DNA of 64,000 nucleotides from Pareuzebyella sediminis. GTDB lineage: Bacteria; Bacteroidota; Bacteroidia; Flavobacteriales; Flavobacteriaceae. Positions within the stretch are counted from its first letter, which is position 1. Each line of letters opens with the position of its first letter. The position numbers and the translations under genes were made by a program. Below, in pieces: positions 10,151 to 18,156 of this stretch. A model generated the notes under the pieces. It was not told the origin of the DNA, did no database searches, and was given only the letters and a program-made list of their open reading frames with translations. Location: the NCBI RefSeq assembly GCF_008367235.1, contig NZ_VTZS01000005.1:186001-250000 (forward strand). The letters run 5' to 3'.

Positions 10151-10603
10151 ATGAGCTTGCAGCAACGGGTAATGGAAGATATGAAAACGGCCATGAAGTC
10201 TAAGGACAAGGTGGCGTTGGAATCGTTGCGAGCCATTAAGTCCGCCTTGTTGTTAGCCCAGACAGAAAAGGGTCCTGCTACGACATTGAGCGAGGAAGAT
10301 GAGATTAAACTGGTGCAAAAGCTGGTCAAACAACGAAAAGACAGTGCCGCTATTTTCAAGCAACAGGGTAGGGAAGACCTGGCAGGTCCCGAACTGGCCC
10401 AAGTGGCGGTGATCGAAAAGTTCTTACCTGAACAATTGACCGAAGCCGAAATCGAGAAAGTTGTAGTGCAGACCATTGATGCCACAGGTGCATCGGGCAT
10501 GAAAGATATGGGAAAGGTGATGGGTATCGTCTCGAAAGAACTTGCGGGACAAGCGGATGGCAAGACCATATCGGTGATCGTTAAACGGAAATTGGCAGAA
10601 TGA
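10151..10603 (+). CDS. GatB/YqeY domain-containing protein
   Basis: A 150-residue cytoplasmic protein of the YqeY family, which resembles the tRNA-binding C-terminal domain of the GatB amidotransferase subunit. It is rich in helix, with LKSALLLAQTEKG-like and EKFLPEQLTEAEIE segments typical of the family, and ends in the GMGKVM-type loop (here DMGKVMGIV). Length agrees with free-standing YqeY proteins. The molecular role of the family is not settled. It has its own promoter and stands alone between ftsZ and a tRNA gene. Confidence 0.9.
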   Translation: MSLQQRVMEDMKTAMKSKDKVALESLRAIKSALLLAQTEKGPATTLSEEDEIKLVQKLVKQRKDSAAIFKQQGREDLAGPELAQVAVIEKFLPEQLTEAEIEKVVVQTIDATGASGMKDMGKVMGIVSKELAGQADGKTISVIVKRKLAE

Positions 10604-10661
10604 TTTGCCAGTTCTAGGTAGTGGAAGTATTTTTACATACTGATTTTATTTAAAAAATAAA

Positions 10662-10735
10662 GGCCCCGTGGCGCAACTGAATAGCGCATCAGATTTCGGC
10701 TCTGAGGGTTGCAGGTTTGAATCCTGCCGGGGTCA
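10662..10735 (+). tRNA. tRNA-Arg, anticodon TCG
   Basis: A 74-base cloverleaf can be drawn. The acceptor stem GGCCCCG pairs with CGGGGTC with one G-T pair, and the D stem is GCGC/GCGC. The anticodon stem TCAGA/TCTGA closes the loop TTTCGGC, so bases 34-36 are TCG. The T arm is GCAGG/CCTGC with loop TTTGAAT, and the discriminator is A. No CCA is encoded. It reads CGA and probably other CGN arginine codons. Confidence 0.93.
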
Positions 10736-10740
10736 CGAAT

Positions 10741-10802
10741 AAACCAAAAAGCTTCACGTCAAATCAAGTGTACTTGAATTTGAGAGTGGGGCTTTTTGGT
10801 TT
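10741..10802 (+). terminator. Long hairpin after tRNA-Arg, likely terminator
   Basis: The arms AAACCAAAAAGC (10741-10752) and GCTTTTTGGTTT (10791-10802) are perfectly complementary. Inside them is a second pairing, TCAAATCAAG with CTTGAATTTGA, with a one-base bulge. The T-rich 3' arm and the position 5 bases after the tRNA suit a tRNA terminator. Its 3' half is the unit copied in the tandem repeat that follows. Confidence 0.6.
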
Positions 10803-11020
10803 TCAAAGCGGAGCTTTGTGAGGATCAACGCGCGTAGCGGAGTTAATCCCTGCTGTCCTTGCCCTTTGGCGGTTTGTGCCCTACTTGAATTTGAGAGTGG
10901 GGCTTTTTGGTTTTCAAAGCGGAGCTTTGTGAGGATCAACTCGCGTAGCGGAGATAAATCCAGCTGTCCTTGCCCTTTGGCGGTTTGTGCCCTACTTGAA
11001 TTTGAAAATGAGACTTTTTG
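10771..11020. repeat. 111-bp direct tandem repeat, about 2.25 copies
   Basis: Copies begin at 10771, 10882 and 10993, each with TACTTGAATTTGA. The first two are 111 bases long and nearly identical, and the third is cut short after about 28 bases with more changes. Each full copy contains GGGGCTTTTTGGTTTTC, the tract TTTCAAAGCGGAGCTTTGTG, a GCGTAGCGGAG tract and CCTTGCCCTTTGGCGG. Short open frames cross it on both strands, but the composition is repetitive and not protein-like. Confidence 0.9.
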
Positions 11021-11127
11021 AGCGCCAAACGGTTTCCCTTTGTCGCTAAAAGATTTTTAAATTGGAGGTGCGGGGAAAATCAGAAGCTATAAGATAATAT
11101 TTTTGAATATTTAGGCTACATATGTAG

Positions 11128-11158
11128 TTGAAATAGGTATTAGATTCTGGTATATTTG
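11128..11158 (+). promoter_or_regulatory. Putative Bacteroidota promoter, TTG-N20-TATATTTG
   Basis: TTG at 11128-11130 and TATATTTG at 11151-11158 are 20 bases apart, which matches the Bacteroidota primary-sigma consensus (TTTG / TAnnTTTG). A perfect 12-bp palindrome, CTACATATGTAG (11116-11127), abuts the -33 box and could be an operator. It points at the 67-codon frame at 11203. Confidence 0.45.
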
Positions 11159-11202
11159 AAAATATCACAGGAATAAAGTGGGGAATATTAAAATATAAAA
11201 TA

Positions 11203-11406
11203 ATGGCGTACCCGGTGGCCTTTCAGGGTCGCACCAGCTTCTCCGGTTTATTAGGTCGTCTAACAGCAAAAAAAGCTATTTTGATGAATTTGACATTTAA
11301 AATAAACATGGCCTGTTTTCATCGTTTACTTCCGAATAGGGTATATAAAGATATATTTTACAGCGATATAAAAAAGTTGTCATTCGTTATAAATAAACCT
11401 ATTTGA
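11203..11406 (+). CDS. Small hypothetical protein, doubtful
   Basis: A 67-codon frame beginning MAYPVAFQGRTSF. It follows a good promoter by about 45 bases and an A-rich leader, but I recognise no domain. The first 60 bases are clearly more GC-rich than the rest and may have a different origin. It has no convincing signal peptide or membrane segment. It may be a real small gene or a chance frame in an otherwise empty stretch; I lean slightly to chance. Confidence 0.25.
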   Translation: MAYPVAFQGRTSFSGLLGRLTAKKAILMNLTFKINMACFHRLLPNRVYKDIFYSDIKKLSFVINKPI

Positions 11407-11495
11407 AGATTATAACTTGAAATTGCAATGGAGCATTAAGAAATAAGTTTGAGACCTTATTGGACTTCTAAGCCGAAAGTTAATTGCGTGCCAGT

Positions 11496-11526
11496 CACTC
11501 AATGCGCATATCCGGTACGTTGGTAA
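11496..11526. repeat. attC-like right arm (partial element)
   Basis: The stretch CAATGCGCATATCCGGTACG followed by TTGGTAAC resembles the right arm of the elements at 13630 and 18013 (CACTGCGCTTATAC..GGCCGTTGGGC). It lies just before the methyltransferase gene. I could not find a matching left arm, so it may be decayed. Confidence 0.4.
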
Positions 11527-11549
11527 CAACGAAATAAAAACAAAACAGA

Positions 11550-12374
11550 TTGGAACACTTAAATCAAGATATAGAAAATCACTACCGCAAGGAAGGGCTT
11601 TATGAAGATATTGTGAATCGCTTGAAAGAGCAAGGTATTGACCTAAAAGGGGTAGAAAGATGTGATATTGCTGGTGTTGACGAGTTTCATGTAAGAGGAG
11701 CGGCGGTATCGAAAGAACTTGCTGCAAGTATAGATATAGAAGGCGCTGCAGTTTTGGATGTAGGTTGTGGACTAGGAGGCCCATGTCGGATGCTTGCTGA
11801 CGAATATAATTGTCGAACTACAGGAATAGACCTTAGTAGCGAATATATTAGAACAGCAAAAGAACTTTCTAAACTGGTTAAGTTAGATAGTAAGACTTCA
11901 TTTGTACACGGAGATGCTACAAACCTTCCATTTGAGGATAATAGCTTTGATGTGGTTTGGACACAACATGCCCAAATGAACATTCCATACAAAGAAAAGC
12001 TTTACTCAGAAATAAGTCGAGTTCTTAAACCAGAGGGATATTTTCTTTATTATGACATTTTCAAAAAAGAAGAGGGAGAAGTCAAATACCCTATGCCATG
12101 GGCAAGTACAGCAGACATGAGTTTTCTTTTCAAAGAAACTGAAATGAATGATTTTTTAACCCAATTTGGTTTAACTAGAGAACAATCTTATGACCAAACC
12201 CAAGCCGGAATTGATTTTTTCAATTCACTCGTTGCTAAATTGAAAGAATTTGGACCACCAAAAATAGGATTAAATGTTCTTATGGGAGAAACTACTAAGC
12301 CGAAACTAATGAATCTGCTAGAACACTTAAAGAGTAATAAATTGGAGCTAAAAAGTGGGGTTTATAAAAAATAA
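11550..12374 (+). CDS. Class I SAM-dependent methyltransferase
   Basis: A 274-residue cytoplasmic methyltransferase. The Rossmann-fold SAM motif I, VLDVGCGLGGPC, is at about residues 69-80. Motif II is the acidic end of TTGIDLS, and VHGDATNLPF is the usual adenine-contact stretch. The layout resembles enzymes methylating small molecules (sarcosine or dimethylglycine N-methyltransferase-like, UbiE-like), but the substrate cannot be read from the sequence. The start is TTG at 11550; no ATG lies near. It stands alone in AT-rich DNA, with attC-like sequence before and a small hairpin after it, consistent with lateral acquisition. Confidence 0.82.
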   Translation: MEHLNQDIENHYRKEGLYEDIVNRLKEQGIDLKGVERCDIAGVDEFHVRGAAVSKELAASIDIEGAAVLDVGCGLGGPCRMLADEYNCRTTGIDLSSEYIRTAKELSKLVKLDSKTSFVHGDATNLPFEDNSFDVVWTQHAQMNIPYKEKLYSEISRVLKPEGYFLYYDIFKKEEGEVKYPMPWASTADMSFLFKETEMNDFLTQFGLTREQSYDQTQAGIDFFNSLVAKLKEFGPPKIGLNVLMGETTKPKLMNLLEHLKSNKLELKSGVYKK

Positions 12375-12389
12375 ACTGTAGCTACAAAA

Positions 12390-12418
12390 TGTAAAAACAT
12401 ATTTTACACGAACCGTTA
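12390..12418. repeat. Small hairpin ending in CGTTACC, possible attC-like remnant
   Basis: TGTAAAA (12390-12396) and TTTTACA (12402-12408) form a perfect 7-bp stem with a 5-base loop, followed by CGAACCGTTACC. The position after a single accessory gene and the CGTT ending are shared with the other attC-like elements here. It lacks a T-run, so it is not a typical terminator. Confidence 0.35.
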
Positions 12419-12441
12419 CCAATCATATAGAAATCAACAGT

Positions 12442-13614
12442 ATGTATAAAAATATTATAATAGTACTCCTTTTGCTAATGGGGATTAATCAGGTGAAATC
12501 ACAAGATGTTGGACAAATTGTAATAGGCACAAAACATTCTCTTAAGTCTAACATCTTAAATGAAGACAGAGAGTATTGGATTAGTCTTCCTGATTCATAT
12601 AATGATAAAGTATCATCACACAAGAGATATCCGGTGCTTATTGTACTTGATGGAAATACGCACTTTAAGTCCATATCAGGAATTGTAAACTACATGAGCT
12701 CAGATCGGTATGGAAGCCGGACAATTCCAGAAATGATCGTGGTTGCTATTCAAAATGTCGATAGAAGAAGAGATTACACGCCAGACAAAGTCATTACAGT
12801 TAGAGAGAACAATACAGGCGGTGGAGATAGATTTCTTAGCTTTTTGGAAGAGGAGCTTTTACCTGAGTTGGATCAAAAATTTAGAACTGAATCCTATCGA
12901 ATACTTTTTGGGCATTCTTTGGGAGGTTTGTTGGCCACTCATGCATATATGAAAGAAAATACACTTTTCAATTCATTTATTGCGGTGGATCCAAGTTTTG
13001 GAACATGGGATTCAGAAACCATGGATAAAAAGTTAGATTCCCTGACGGAACGATCATTTGAACGGTTCATTTACATTGCCACTGCCAATTGGGGTAAAAG
13101 AAATATCAGAAATCGCGATCGACATGTACGATTATATGAATCATTGAATAGTAGATGTAAAGGTGAATTACCTGCAAAATTAGAATACTTCGAAAATGAA
13201 GATCATAGCTCCGTTCCGATCATTGCTTTTCATAACGGAATCTCCGCAATTTTTGAAGGCTATGGAATTTCCTATCGTGATGTGAAAGATAAAGAGCAAC
13301 TAACCAGACATTTTCAAACACTTTCGGAACGACTTTCATGGGATTTTCAACCTCCCGAGTATCTTGTAAACCGATTAGGTTATCGCATGCTACAAAGTGG
13401 AAATGATAAAGACAAATCCAATGCGTTGGAATTTTTCATCTTGAATGCGGAAAATTACCCTGAGTCATCTAATTCCTATGATAGCTTGGGAGAAGCTTAT
13501 GAAACATTAGGTAATACTCAAAAAGCAATCGAAAATTATAAAAAATCTCTTGAACTAAACGCTGGTAATGAACATGCCAGAATGAAAATAAAACAGTTGA
13601 GCAAGAGCGAATAA
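12442..13614 (+). CDS. Secreted alpha/beta-hydrolase (putative esterase) with C-terminal TPR
   Basis: A 390-residue exported hydrolase. Residues 1-20 form a signal peptide (hydrophobic IIIVLLLLMG, then a likely cut after KSQ or nearby). Residues about 25-270 are an esterase-D-type alpha/beta-hydrolase domain with nucleophile motif GHSLGG (Ser159) and a late NEDHSS that probably supplies the histidine. Residues about 340-385 form a tetratricopeptide unit (SYDSLGEAYETLGN..A-I-NYKKSLEL). The family includes siderophore esterases and general serine esterases; the substrate is unknown. It lies alone between two attC-like elements. Confidence 0.85.
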   Translation: MYKNIIIVLLLLMGINQVKSQDVGQIVIGTKHSLKSNILNEDREYWISLPDSYNDKVSSHKRYPVLIVLDGNTHFKSISGIVNYMSSDRYGSRTIPEMIVVAIQNVDRRRDYTPDKVITVRENNTGGGDRFLSFLEEELLPELDQKFRTESYRILFGHSLGGLLATHAYMKENTLFNSFIAVDPSFGTWDSETMDKKLDSLTERSFERFIYIATANWGKRNIRNRDRHVRLYESLNSRCKGELPAKLEYFENEDHSSVPIIAFHNGISAIFEGYGISYRDVKDKEQLTRHFQTLSERLSWDFQPPEYLVNRLGYRMLQSGNDKDKSNALEFFILNAENYPESSNSYDSLGEAYETLGNTQKAIENYKKSLELNAGNEHARMKIKQLSKSE

Positions 13615-13629
13615 ATACGATGGGTAACA

Positions 13630-13757
13630 TTGGCTATACATAATGTGGAAAAAAGTGCTGCTATGACAGTAAATACCCTAAATAAACAAATCGGTAATCG
13701 GAAAGTGCAAAGCCTTGAAAATCCACACTGTATATACCCGATATCGCTGTGGCCAAT
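13630..13757. repeat. attC-like imperfect inverted repeat
   Basis: The left arm is TTGGCTATACATAATGTGG (13630-13648); the right arm begins TCCACACTGTATATACC (13722 on) and ends GTGGCCAAT (13757). The extreme ends ATTGGC and GCCAAT are perfectly complementary, and the arms pair imperfectly over about 20 bases. The same arms recur at 18013-18133. The roughly 130-base size and position between unrelated single genes resemble integron attC or Vibrio-type VCR sites. Confidence 0.6.
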
Positions 13758-13825
13758 TATGACCCGTCCTGAAATAGGTATACAACAATCAGCAATTTGA
13801 ATACATCTACACTTTTGAGTCGCTA

Positions 13826-13833
13826 TAATTTTG
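13826..13833 (+). promoter_or_regulatory. Putative -7 box upstream of the SDR gene
   Basis: TAATTTTG fits TAnnTTTG exactly and lies 38 bases before the ATG at 13871. A -33 TTG at the usual 19-21 base distance is not evident. Confidence 0.4.
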
Positions 13834-13870
13834 CTTCAGAATTGATTCTAAAACTTTAAAAGAATTATAA

Positions 13871-14695
13871 ATGAGCAAAACCATATTAATCACAGGAGCA
13901 TCATCGGGAATTGGAAAAGCAACAGCCCAAAAGTTTCAAGCAAAAGGATGGAATGTAATTGCTACAATGCGTAGTCCTGAGAAAGAAAATGAACTAACAT
14001 CACTAGAAAATGTTTTAGTAACCAAACTGGATGTTCAAGATTTAACAAGTATTGCAAGTGCCATTGACGAAGGAATTGACAAGTTTGGAAAAATTGATGT
14101 TGTTCTTAATAATGCTGGATACGGTATATTGGGAACTTTTGAATCTGTAGCCAGAGAAAATGTTTCGAGACAGTTTGATGTAAACGTACTTGGTCTCTTT
14201 GATGTAACAAGGGCTGTATTGCCGCATTTTAGAAAAAATAAAGACGGAATGTTCATCAATATTTCCTCAGTTGGCGGTAAAACAACCTTTCCAATGATGC
14301 AACTTTACCATGCTACAAAATTTGCTGTTGAAGGTTTTTCTGAATCTTTACAATACGAATTGGAACCCATTGGCGTAAAAGTAAAAATAGTAGAACCGGG
14401 CAGCATAAAAACAGATTTTTCAGGGCGTTCGATGGATTTTCAGCACAATGAAGAATTAGCGGAATACAACGAATTTACATCAGGAGTGATGAATACTTTT
14501 AACAAATTAATGAGTTCTGAAAACAGGAACAGCCCAGCACTGGTAGCAGATGTAATTTACGATGCCGCGACTGACGGAACGAACACGCTAAGATATGTCG
14601 CGGGTCCGGATGCCGTACATCTATTGGAAGCTAGAAAAAAAATGAATGATGCAGAGTTTCTGAGTATGATGAAAACAAACCTAAACATTCAATAA
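13871..14695 (+). CDS. Short-chain dehydrogenase/reductase (SDR family)
   Basis: A 274-residue NAD(P)-dependent oxidoreductase of the classical SDR type. The cofactor loop TGASSGIG is at residues 8-15, NNAG is at 80-83, the catalytic serine lies in NISS (about 132-133), and the YxxxK pair is Tyr146 and Lys150. An arginine in TMRSP after the second strand suggests NADP preference. The substrate is unknown. A strong terminator follows at once, so it is a single-gene unit; the AraC gene beyond may regulate it, as such pairs are common. Confidence 0.9.
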   Translation: MSKTILITGASSGIGKATAQKFQAKGWNVIATMRSPEKENELTSLENVLVTKLDVQDLTSIASAIDEGIDKFGKIDVVLNNAGYGILGTFESVARENVSRQFDVNVLGLFDVTRAVLPHFRKNKDGMFINISSVGGKTTFPMMQLYHATKFAVEGFSESLQYELEPIGVKVKIVEPGSIKTDFSGRSMDFQHNEELAEYNEFTSGVMNTFNKLMSSENRNSPALVADVIYDAATDGTNTLRYVAGPDAVHLLEARKKMNDAEFLSMMKTNLNIQ

Positions 14696-14702
14696 GAAAT
14701 AG

Positions 14703-14739
14703 AAAAGCACACTTTCATCTCTTAAGTGTGCTTTTTTTT
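14703..14739 (+). terminator. Rho-independent terminator after the SDR gene
   Basis: A perfect 12-bp stem, AAAAGCACACTT (14703-14714) with AAGTGTGCTTTT (14724-14735), has a 9-base loop and runs into eight T. It starts 8 bases after the SDR stop. The GTG at 14728, a possible longer start for the next gene, lies inside this stem and is unlikely to be used. Confidence 0.9.
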
Positions 14740-14754
14740 GCAAAAATTAGCCCC

Positions 14755-15669
14755 TTGAAAGATTTTATAAAAATAGAAACCATATCGGAAATTCATCGGT
14801 TTTTAGGCTTGGCAAAGCCAAAACATCCGCTTGTTTCAGTATACCGAATGGGTGGTGCTATAAATAATTTGAAAGTTGACAATTTCAGGTATTCAATAGG
14901 TTTATATCAAATAAGCTTCAAAGATAATTGCGCTTTTACCATTGTAAACTACGGTAGAAACTCATATGACTATCAGGATGGTACATTGATTTTTATAGCA
15001 CCCAACCAAGTAATGGAGTTTAAAAAAGCCGAAAAAGGCGAAGTTAGCCATGGTTGGACCTTAGCTTTTCATCCAGATTTGATTCGAAAATCAGAACTAG
15101 GAAAGAAAATTGAACAATATTCATTCTTTTCCTATGCTTCAAACGAAGCCTTGCACGTATCCGATGAAGAACGAAAAACAGTTGCAGAAATTACTGAGAA
15201 AATCGAGAAAGAAATCAGTAATAATATTGACGAACATAGTCAAACCTTGATAATTTCAAATATAGAGTTGCTGTTGAATTATTGCGTTCGTTTTTATGAC
15301 CGACAATTTTACACGAGAACAAATTTAAATCAGGATATTTCGAGTCGGTTCGAACAATTGATAAAAGATTATTACCACCAAGAAAAGCAATTGGAATTTG
15401 GAATTCCGACAGTTCAATATTGCGGGGAAGCACTGAATATGTCGTCTAAATATTTAAGCGATTTATTGCGAAAAGAAACAGGACAAAGCACTCAAGACCA
15501 TATTCATCAATACGTTATAGAAAAAGCAAAAAACAGACTATTGAATTCTAACGAAAGCGCCAGCGAAATCGCTTATGCGTTAGGTTTTGAATACCCACAG
15601 TACTTTAGTAAAATCTTTAAAAAGAAAACAACTATGAGTCCAATAGAATTTAGAAAAACCCTGAATTAA
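14755..15669 (+). CDS. AraC-family transcriptional regulator
   Basis: A DNA-binding regulator of 304 residues from the TTG start. The N-terminal 170 residues resemble a cupin-like sensing domain (segment DGTLIFIAPNQV). The C-terminal 100 residues are the two AraC helix-turn-helix motifs, including LNMSSKYLSDLLRKETGQ and the closing AYALGFEYPQYFSKIFKK. I chose TTG 14755 because the longer GTG frame at 14728 begins inside the terminator. It is followed at 14 and then 3 bases by a membrane protein and a Rossmann protein, forming a three-gene unit. Confidence 0.88.
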   Translation: MKDFIKIETISEIHRFLGLAKPKHPLVSVYRMGGAINNLKVDNFRYSIGLYQISFKDNCAFTIVNYGRNSYDYQDGTLIFIAPNQVMEFKKAEKGEVSHGWTLAFHPDLIRKSELGKKIEQYSFFSYASNEALHVSDEERKTVAEITEKIEKEISNNIDEHSQTLIISNIELLLNYCVRFYDRQFYTRTNLNQDISSRFEQLIKDYYHQEKQLEFGIPTVQYCGEALNMSSKYLSDLLRKETGQSTQDHIHQYVIEKAKNRLLNSNESASEIAYALGFEYPQYFSKIFKKKTTMSPIEFRKTLN

Positions 15670-15683
15670 GCCTGTTTTACAAA

Positions 15684-16091
15684 ATGAAAATAGTATCAAA
15701 AGTAGTAATGATGGTGTTGCTCAGTTGGACAATGGTAATGTTAGTTTGGGGATTGAGCGGTTTTTTTGAATATTTCTCAGGCATTAAGCCTTTGATACAC
15801 CTACAGAATTCTGCTTATCCAAGGACCGTACAGTTTGTCCATTGGTTGTTGATAACGCTTACAGGAGGAGCATTTGTATTAGGGTATTTCCTAAAATGGA
15901 AATGGACACCGTTTGTTATGGTAATGCTTTTCTCCAACCTCGCTGTATTGTGCACCATACAAACCTTCGACTTTATGTCTGAACAATGGAGTTATACGGC
16001 ATATAGTACTGAAATTGTTTTGTATGTTTTACTTTCAGCATTTTTATTGTTTTCATCACTTTCAAAATCGCATTTTAAGCACAGAATTTAA
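15684..16091 (+). CDS. Hypothetical four-helix membrane protein
   Basis: A 135-residue protein with four hydrophobic segments (about residues 8-28, 50-66, 73-92 and 106-125) and a basic tail, SKSHFKHRI. I do not recognise the family. It lies between the AraC regulator (14 bases before) and the NAD-binding protein (3 bases after), so all three are probably one transcript. The N-terminus lacks a cleavage site, so the first segment is likely a membrane anchor. A role linked to the neighbouring oxidoreductase is only an inference. Confidence 0.7.
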   Translation: MKIVSKVVMMVLLSWTMVMLVWGLSGFFEYFSGIKPLIHLQNSAYPRTVQFVHWLLITLTGGAFVLGYFLKWKWTPFVMVMLFSNLAVLCTIQTFDFMSEQWSYTAYSTEIVLYVLLSAFLLFSSLSKSHFKHRI

Positions 16092-16094
16092 AGT

Positions 16095-16766
16095 ATGCAA
16101 GATGTACTTATTACAGGAGCTTCAGGTATGATTGGAAATATCATATTGGAAGAATGCTTGTCATCTTCAAGAATAAATAAGGTCATATCTTTAGTTCGTA
16201 GGACATCGAACCATGAACATACTAAGTTAGAAGAAGAAATTATTGAAGATTTTACAGCTTACGACAACCATAGGGATTTGTTCAAGAATATAGATAGTGC
16301 CTTTTTCTGTATTGGAGTTTATACCGGTAGTGTTTCAGATAAATTATTCAAGGAAATTACGGTAGACTATGCCGTTCATTTTGCAAAAATGCTAAAAGAA
16401 CATAGTCCCAACGCAAAACTCTGTCTTCTCAGTGGAGCGGGAGCCGACCGAACTGAAAAAAGCAAGACTTCATTTGCGCTTTACAAGGGAATGGCTGAAA
16501 ATCAAATTGATAAATTAGCCTTGGAATTTTACGCCATCCGCCCAGGGTATATTTATCCGGTTGAGCCAAGAAAAGAGCCAAATTTGATGTATGGTATGAT
16601 GCGAAAACTTTACCCTATCCTAAGACTTTTAGGAAGTAACTTTAGCATTAAATCGATTGAATTGGGAAAAGCAATGTATGAAATAGGAATAAATGGGGCG
16701 GACAAAAAAATACTAGAGAATAAAGACCTGATTCATCATTTAAAAGAACAAAGTGAAAGGGAATAA
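16095..16766 (+). CDS. NAD(P)-binding Rossmann-fold protein, atypical SDR
   Basis: A 223-residue protein of the atypical SDR group (TIP30/HTATIP2-like NmrA relatives). It has the cofactor loop TGASGMIG at about residues 7-14, an ordered set of alternating strands and helices, and YAIRPGYIYP in the late part, which is common in these proteins. The classical YxxxK is replaced by a YKGMAE segment. The reaction is unknown. It is the last gene of the AraC-led trio, and downstream DNA is the decayed IS110 element. Confidence 0.8.
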   Translation: MQDVLITGASGMIGNIILEECLSSSRINKVISLVRRTSNHEHTKLEEEIIEDFTAYDNHRDLFKNIDSAFFCIGVYTGSVSDKLFKEITVDYAVHFAKMLKEHSPNAKLCLLSGAGADRTEKSKTSFALYKGMAENQIDKLALEFYAIRPGYIYPVEPRKEPNLMYGMMRKLYPILRLLGSNFSIKSIELGKAMYEIGINGADKKILENKDLIHHLKEQSERE

Positions 16767-16813
16767 ACAGCAGAAATTAATTAAAAAACAGATTTTAAAG
16801 ATAAACCCAGCGC

Positions 16814-17802
16814 CTAACAAAGAACTGAGTTAAAAACTAGTTTTTTTAGTTTCCACACATAATTCTCATCGAAGGGCAGCCCAGATCTTGCAATGACAAA
16901 TTCCTGTTTCAACCACTTGTCCGATACCGCAATCAAGGCCATTTTCTTACTTTTTCCCTTGGCCAGGGCCCTCATATTTCCCTGGACCCCTTGTTATACA
17001 TGCATGCCGAAAAAGCACACAAAAACAACAGATTTCACAATTTTCTGTTACCTACCTTACTTATCCTGCTCTTGCCCCTTACAGCGCTCCGGGAACCTCA
17101 CATAGCCGGAGTAATACCTACGTAGTTACATAATTGGGCCGTATTCTCGAATTTGGTAAAGCCATCCGTCAATATGATCATCAATGTGACGATCCTGTCC
17201 CCCCGGTCCCGGTAGGCTCTTTAGATCGGAAAGCTGTTTTTCCCGGGTAACTTGACGAACGAAAGCCAGCGTCCATTAAGTGATTCGAGCTCCCTGTCGA
17301 CTATTTGTAGGGCCCGTTTTAAAGGCTTATGGACCACTTTTGAAGGTACGGCCAACACTTTCTGGCCATGAAGCTTGTTCTTTATAGGGGTACGTTGTTG
17401 TAGATAAATATTCATTAAGGCCAATAATTTAAGGCTCTCGGCCTGTAGAGCACCTTTACCGTCATAACGGCGAAACCCATTGGCTCGGGCGTATTCCCGA
17501 ATGGCTCTGGCATCGCTCTTATCGCTATTTATATGGGCCAGTTTCATCGGTACAAAACGTTTTACGGACAAGGGATTTACTACGGACATTTTGATGCCGG
17601 AACCATAAAGGAACTGTGGCGGTAGATATTGGTCGTACCCCGTAGCTACCATTACCACCAAGTCTTCCCCGCTTAACAGCTATAGGGATTGCCCGAAACC
17701 TTTTGCGGAATTGTGAAACTGATGGTGATCTCCATTTGGGCCCTCAACATCGAATACATCCTGACTCATATCCACGCCATGGATTTTACTATCTTTAGTC
17801 AT
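16814..17802 (-). pseudogene. Decayed IS110-family transposase
   Basis: Read on the minus strand from 17802, the frame gives an IS110-type start (MTKDSKIHGVDMSQDVFDVE), an in-frame TAG at 17680-17682, then the DEDD-domain stretch with AHINSDKSDARAIREYA. A TAA at 17221-17223 is followed by the Transposase_20 part (TDGFTKFENTAQLCNYVGIT), then a TGA and SAVRGKSRISKVGNRKL, a further TGA and one frameshift. The end continues in another frame as KGKSKKMALIAVSDKWLKQ. At least four stops and one shift make it non-functional. The full span of 330 codons equals normal IS110 transposase length. I did not identify element ends or a matching target sequence. Confidence 0.88.
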
Positions 17803-18012
17803 GAGAAAATGTTTTGGAAACGACTGTCCACTTCGACTTCAACAACTTAAAATCGAGATATAGGTCTCACGGAACCGAACGAATTCTTAGTGGAAAAGAG
17901 GGGGTATCATCAATATTGACGGAATCATAACTTCCTATGGCTATATTGACCTTATTCCTCTCTTTTGTTCTTTCTGATTTATATCTATAATTTAATCAAA
18001 ATCAAACTTAAA

Positions 18013-18133
18013 TTGGCTATACGTGATGCGGGCTAAAGTGCCAAGGTTAAACGATTTGACTTTTCGCCGATTAAACGCCATATTGAAAGTAAAACCTTTC
18101 AATCCCACACTGCGCTTATACTTGGCCGTTGGG
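18013..18133. repeat. attC-like imperfect inverted repeat
   Basis: The left arm is TTGGCTATACGTGATGCGGG (18013-18032); the right arm is TCCCACACTGCGCTTATAC, then TTGGCCGTTGGGC (to 18133). The arms pair imperfectly with each other and match those at 13630-13757 closely (left arm 15 of 19 aligned bases identical). GTTGGGC at the end fits the attC core GTTRRRY. It lies directly upstream of cydA. Confidence 0.6.
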
Positions 18134-18156
18134 CATAATTTATAACATCCTACAAT

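Noticed and set aside
10754-11021. Open frames of 61 and 67 codons across the 111-bp repeat
   Set aside because: Both are products of the repeat itself; the protein repeats the same stretch and has no family pattern.
16893-17105. 70-codon plus-strand frame
   Set aside because: It is antisense to the C-terminal part of the decayed IS110 transposase, which reads convincingly on the minus strand.
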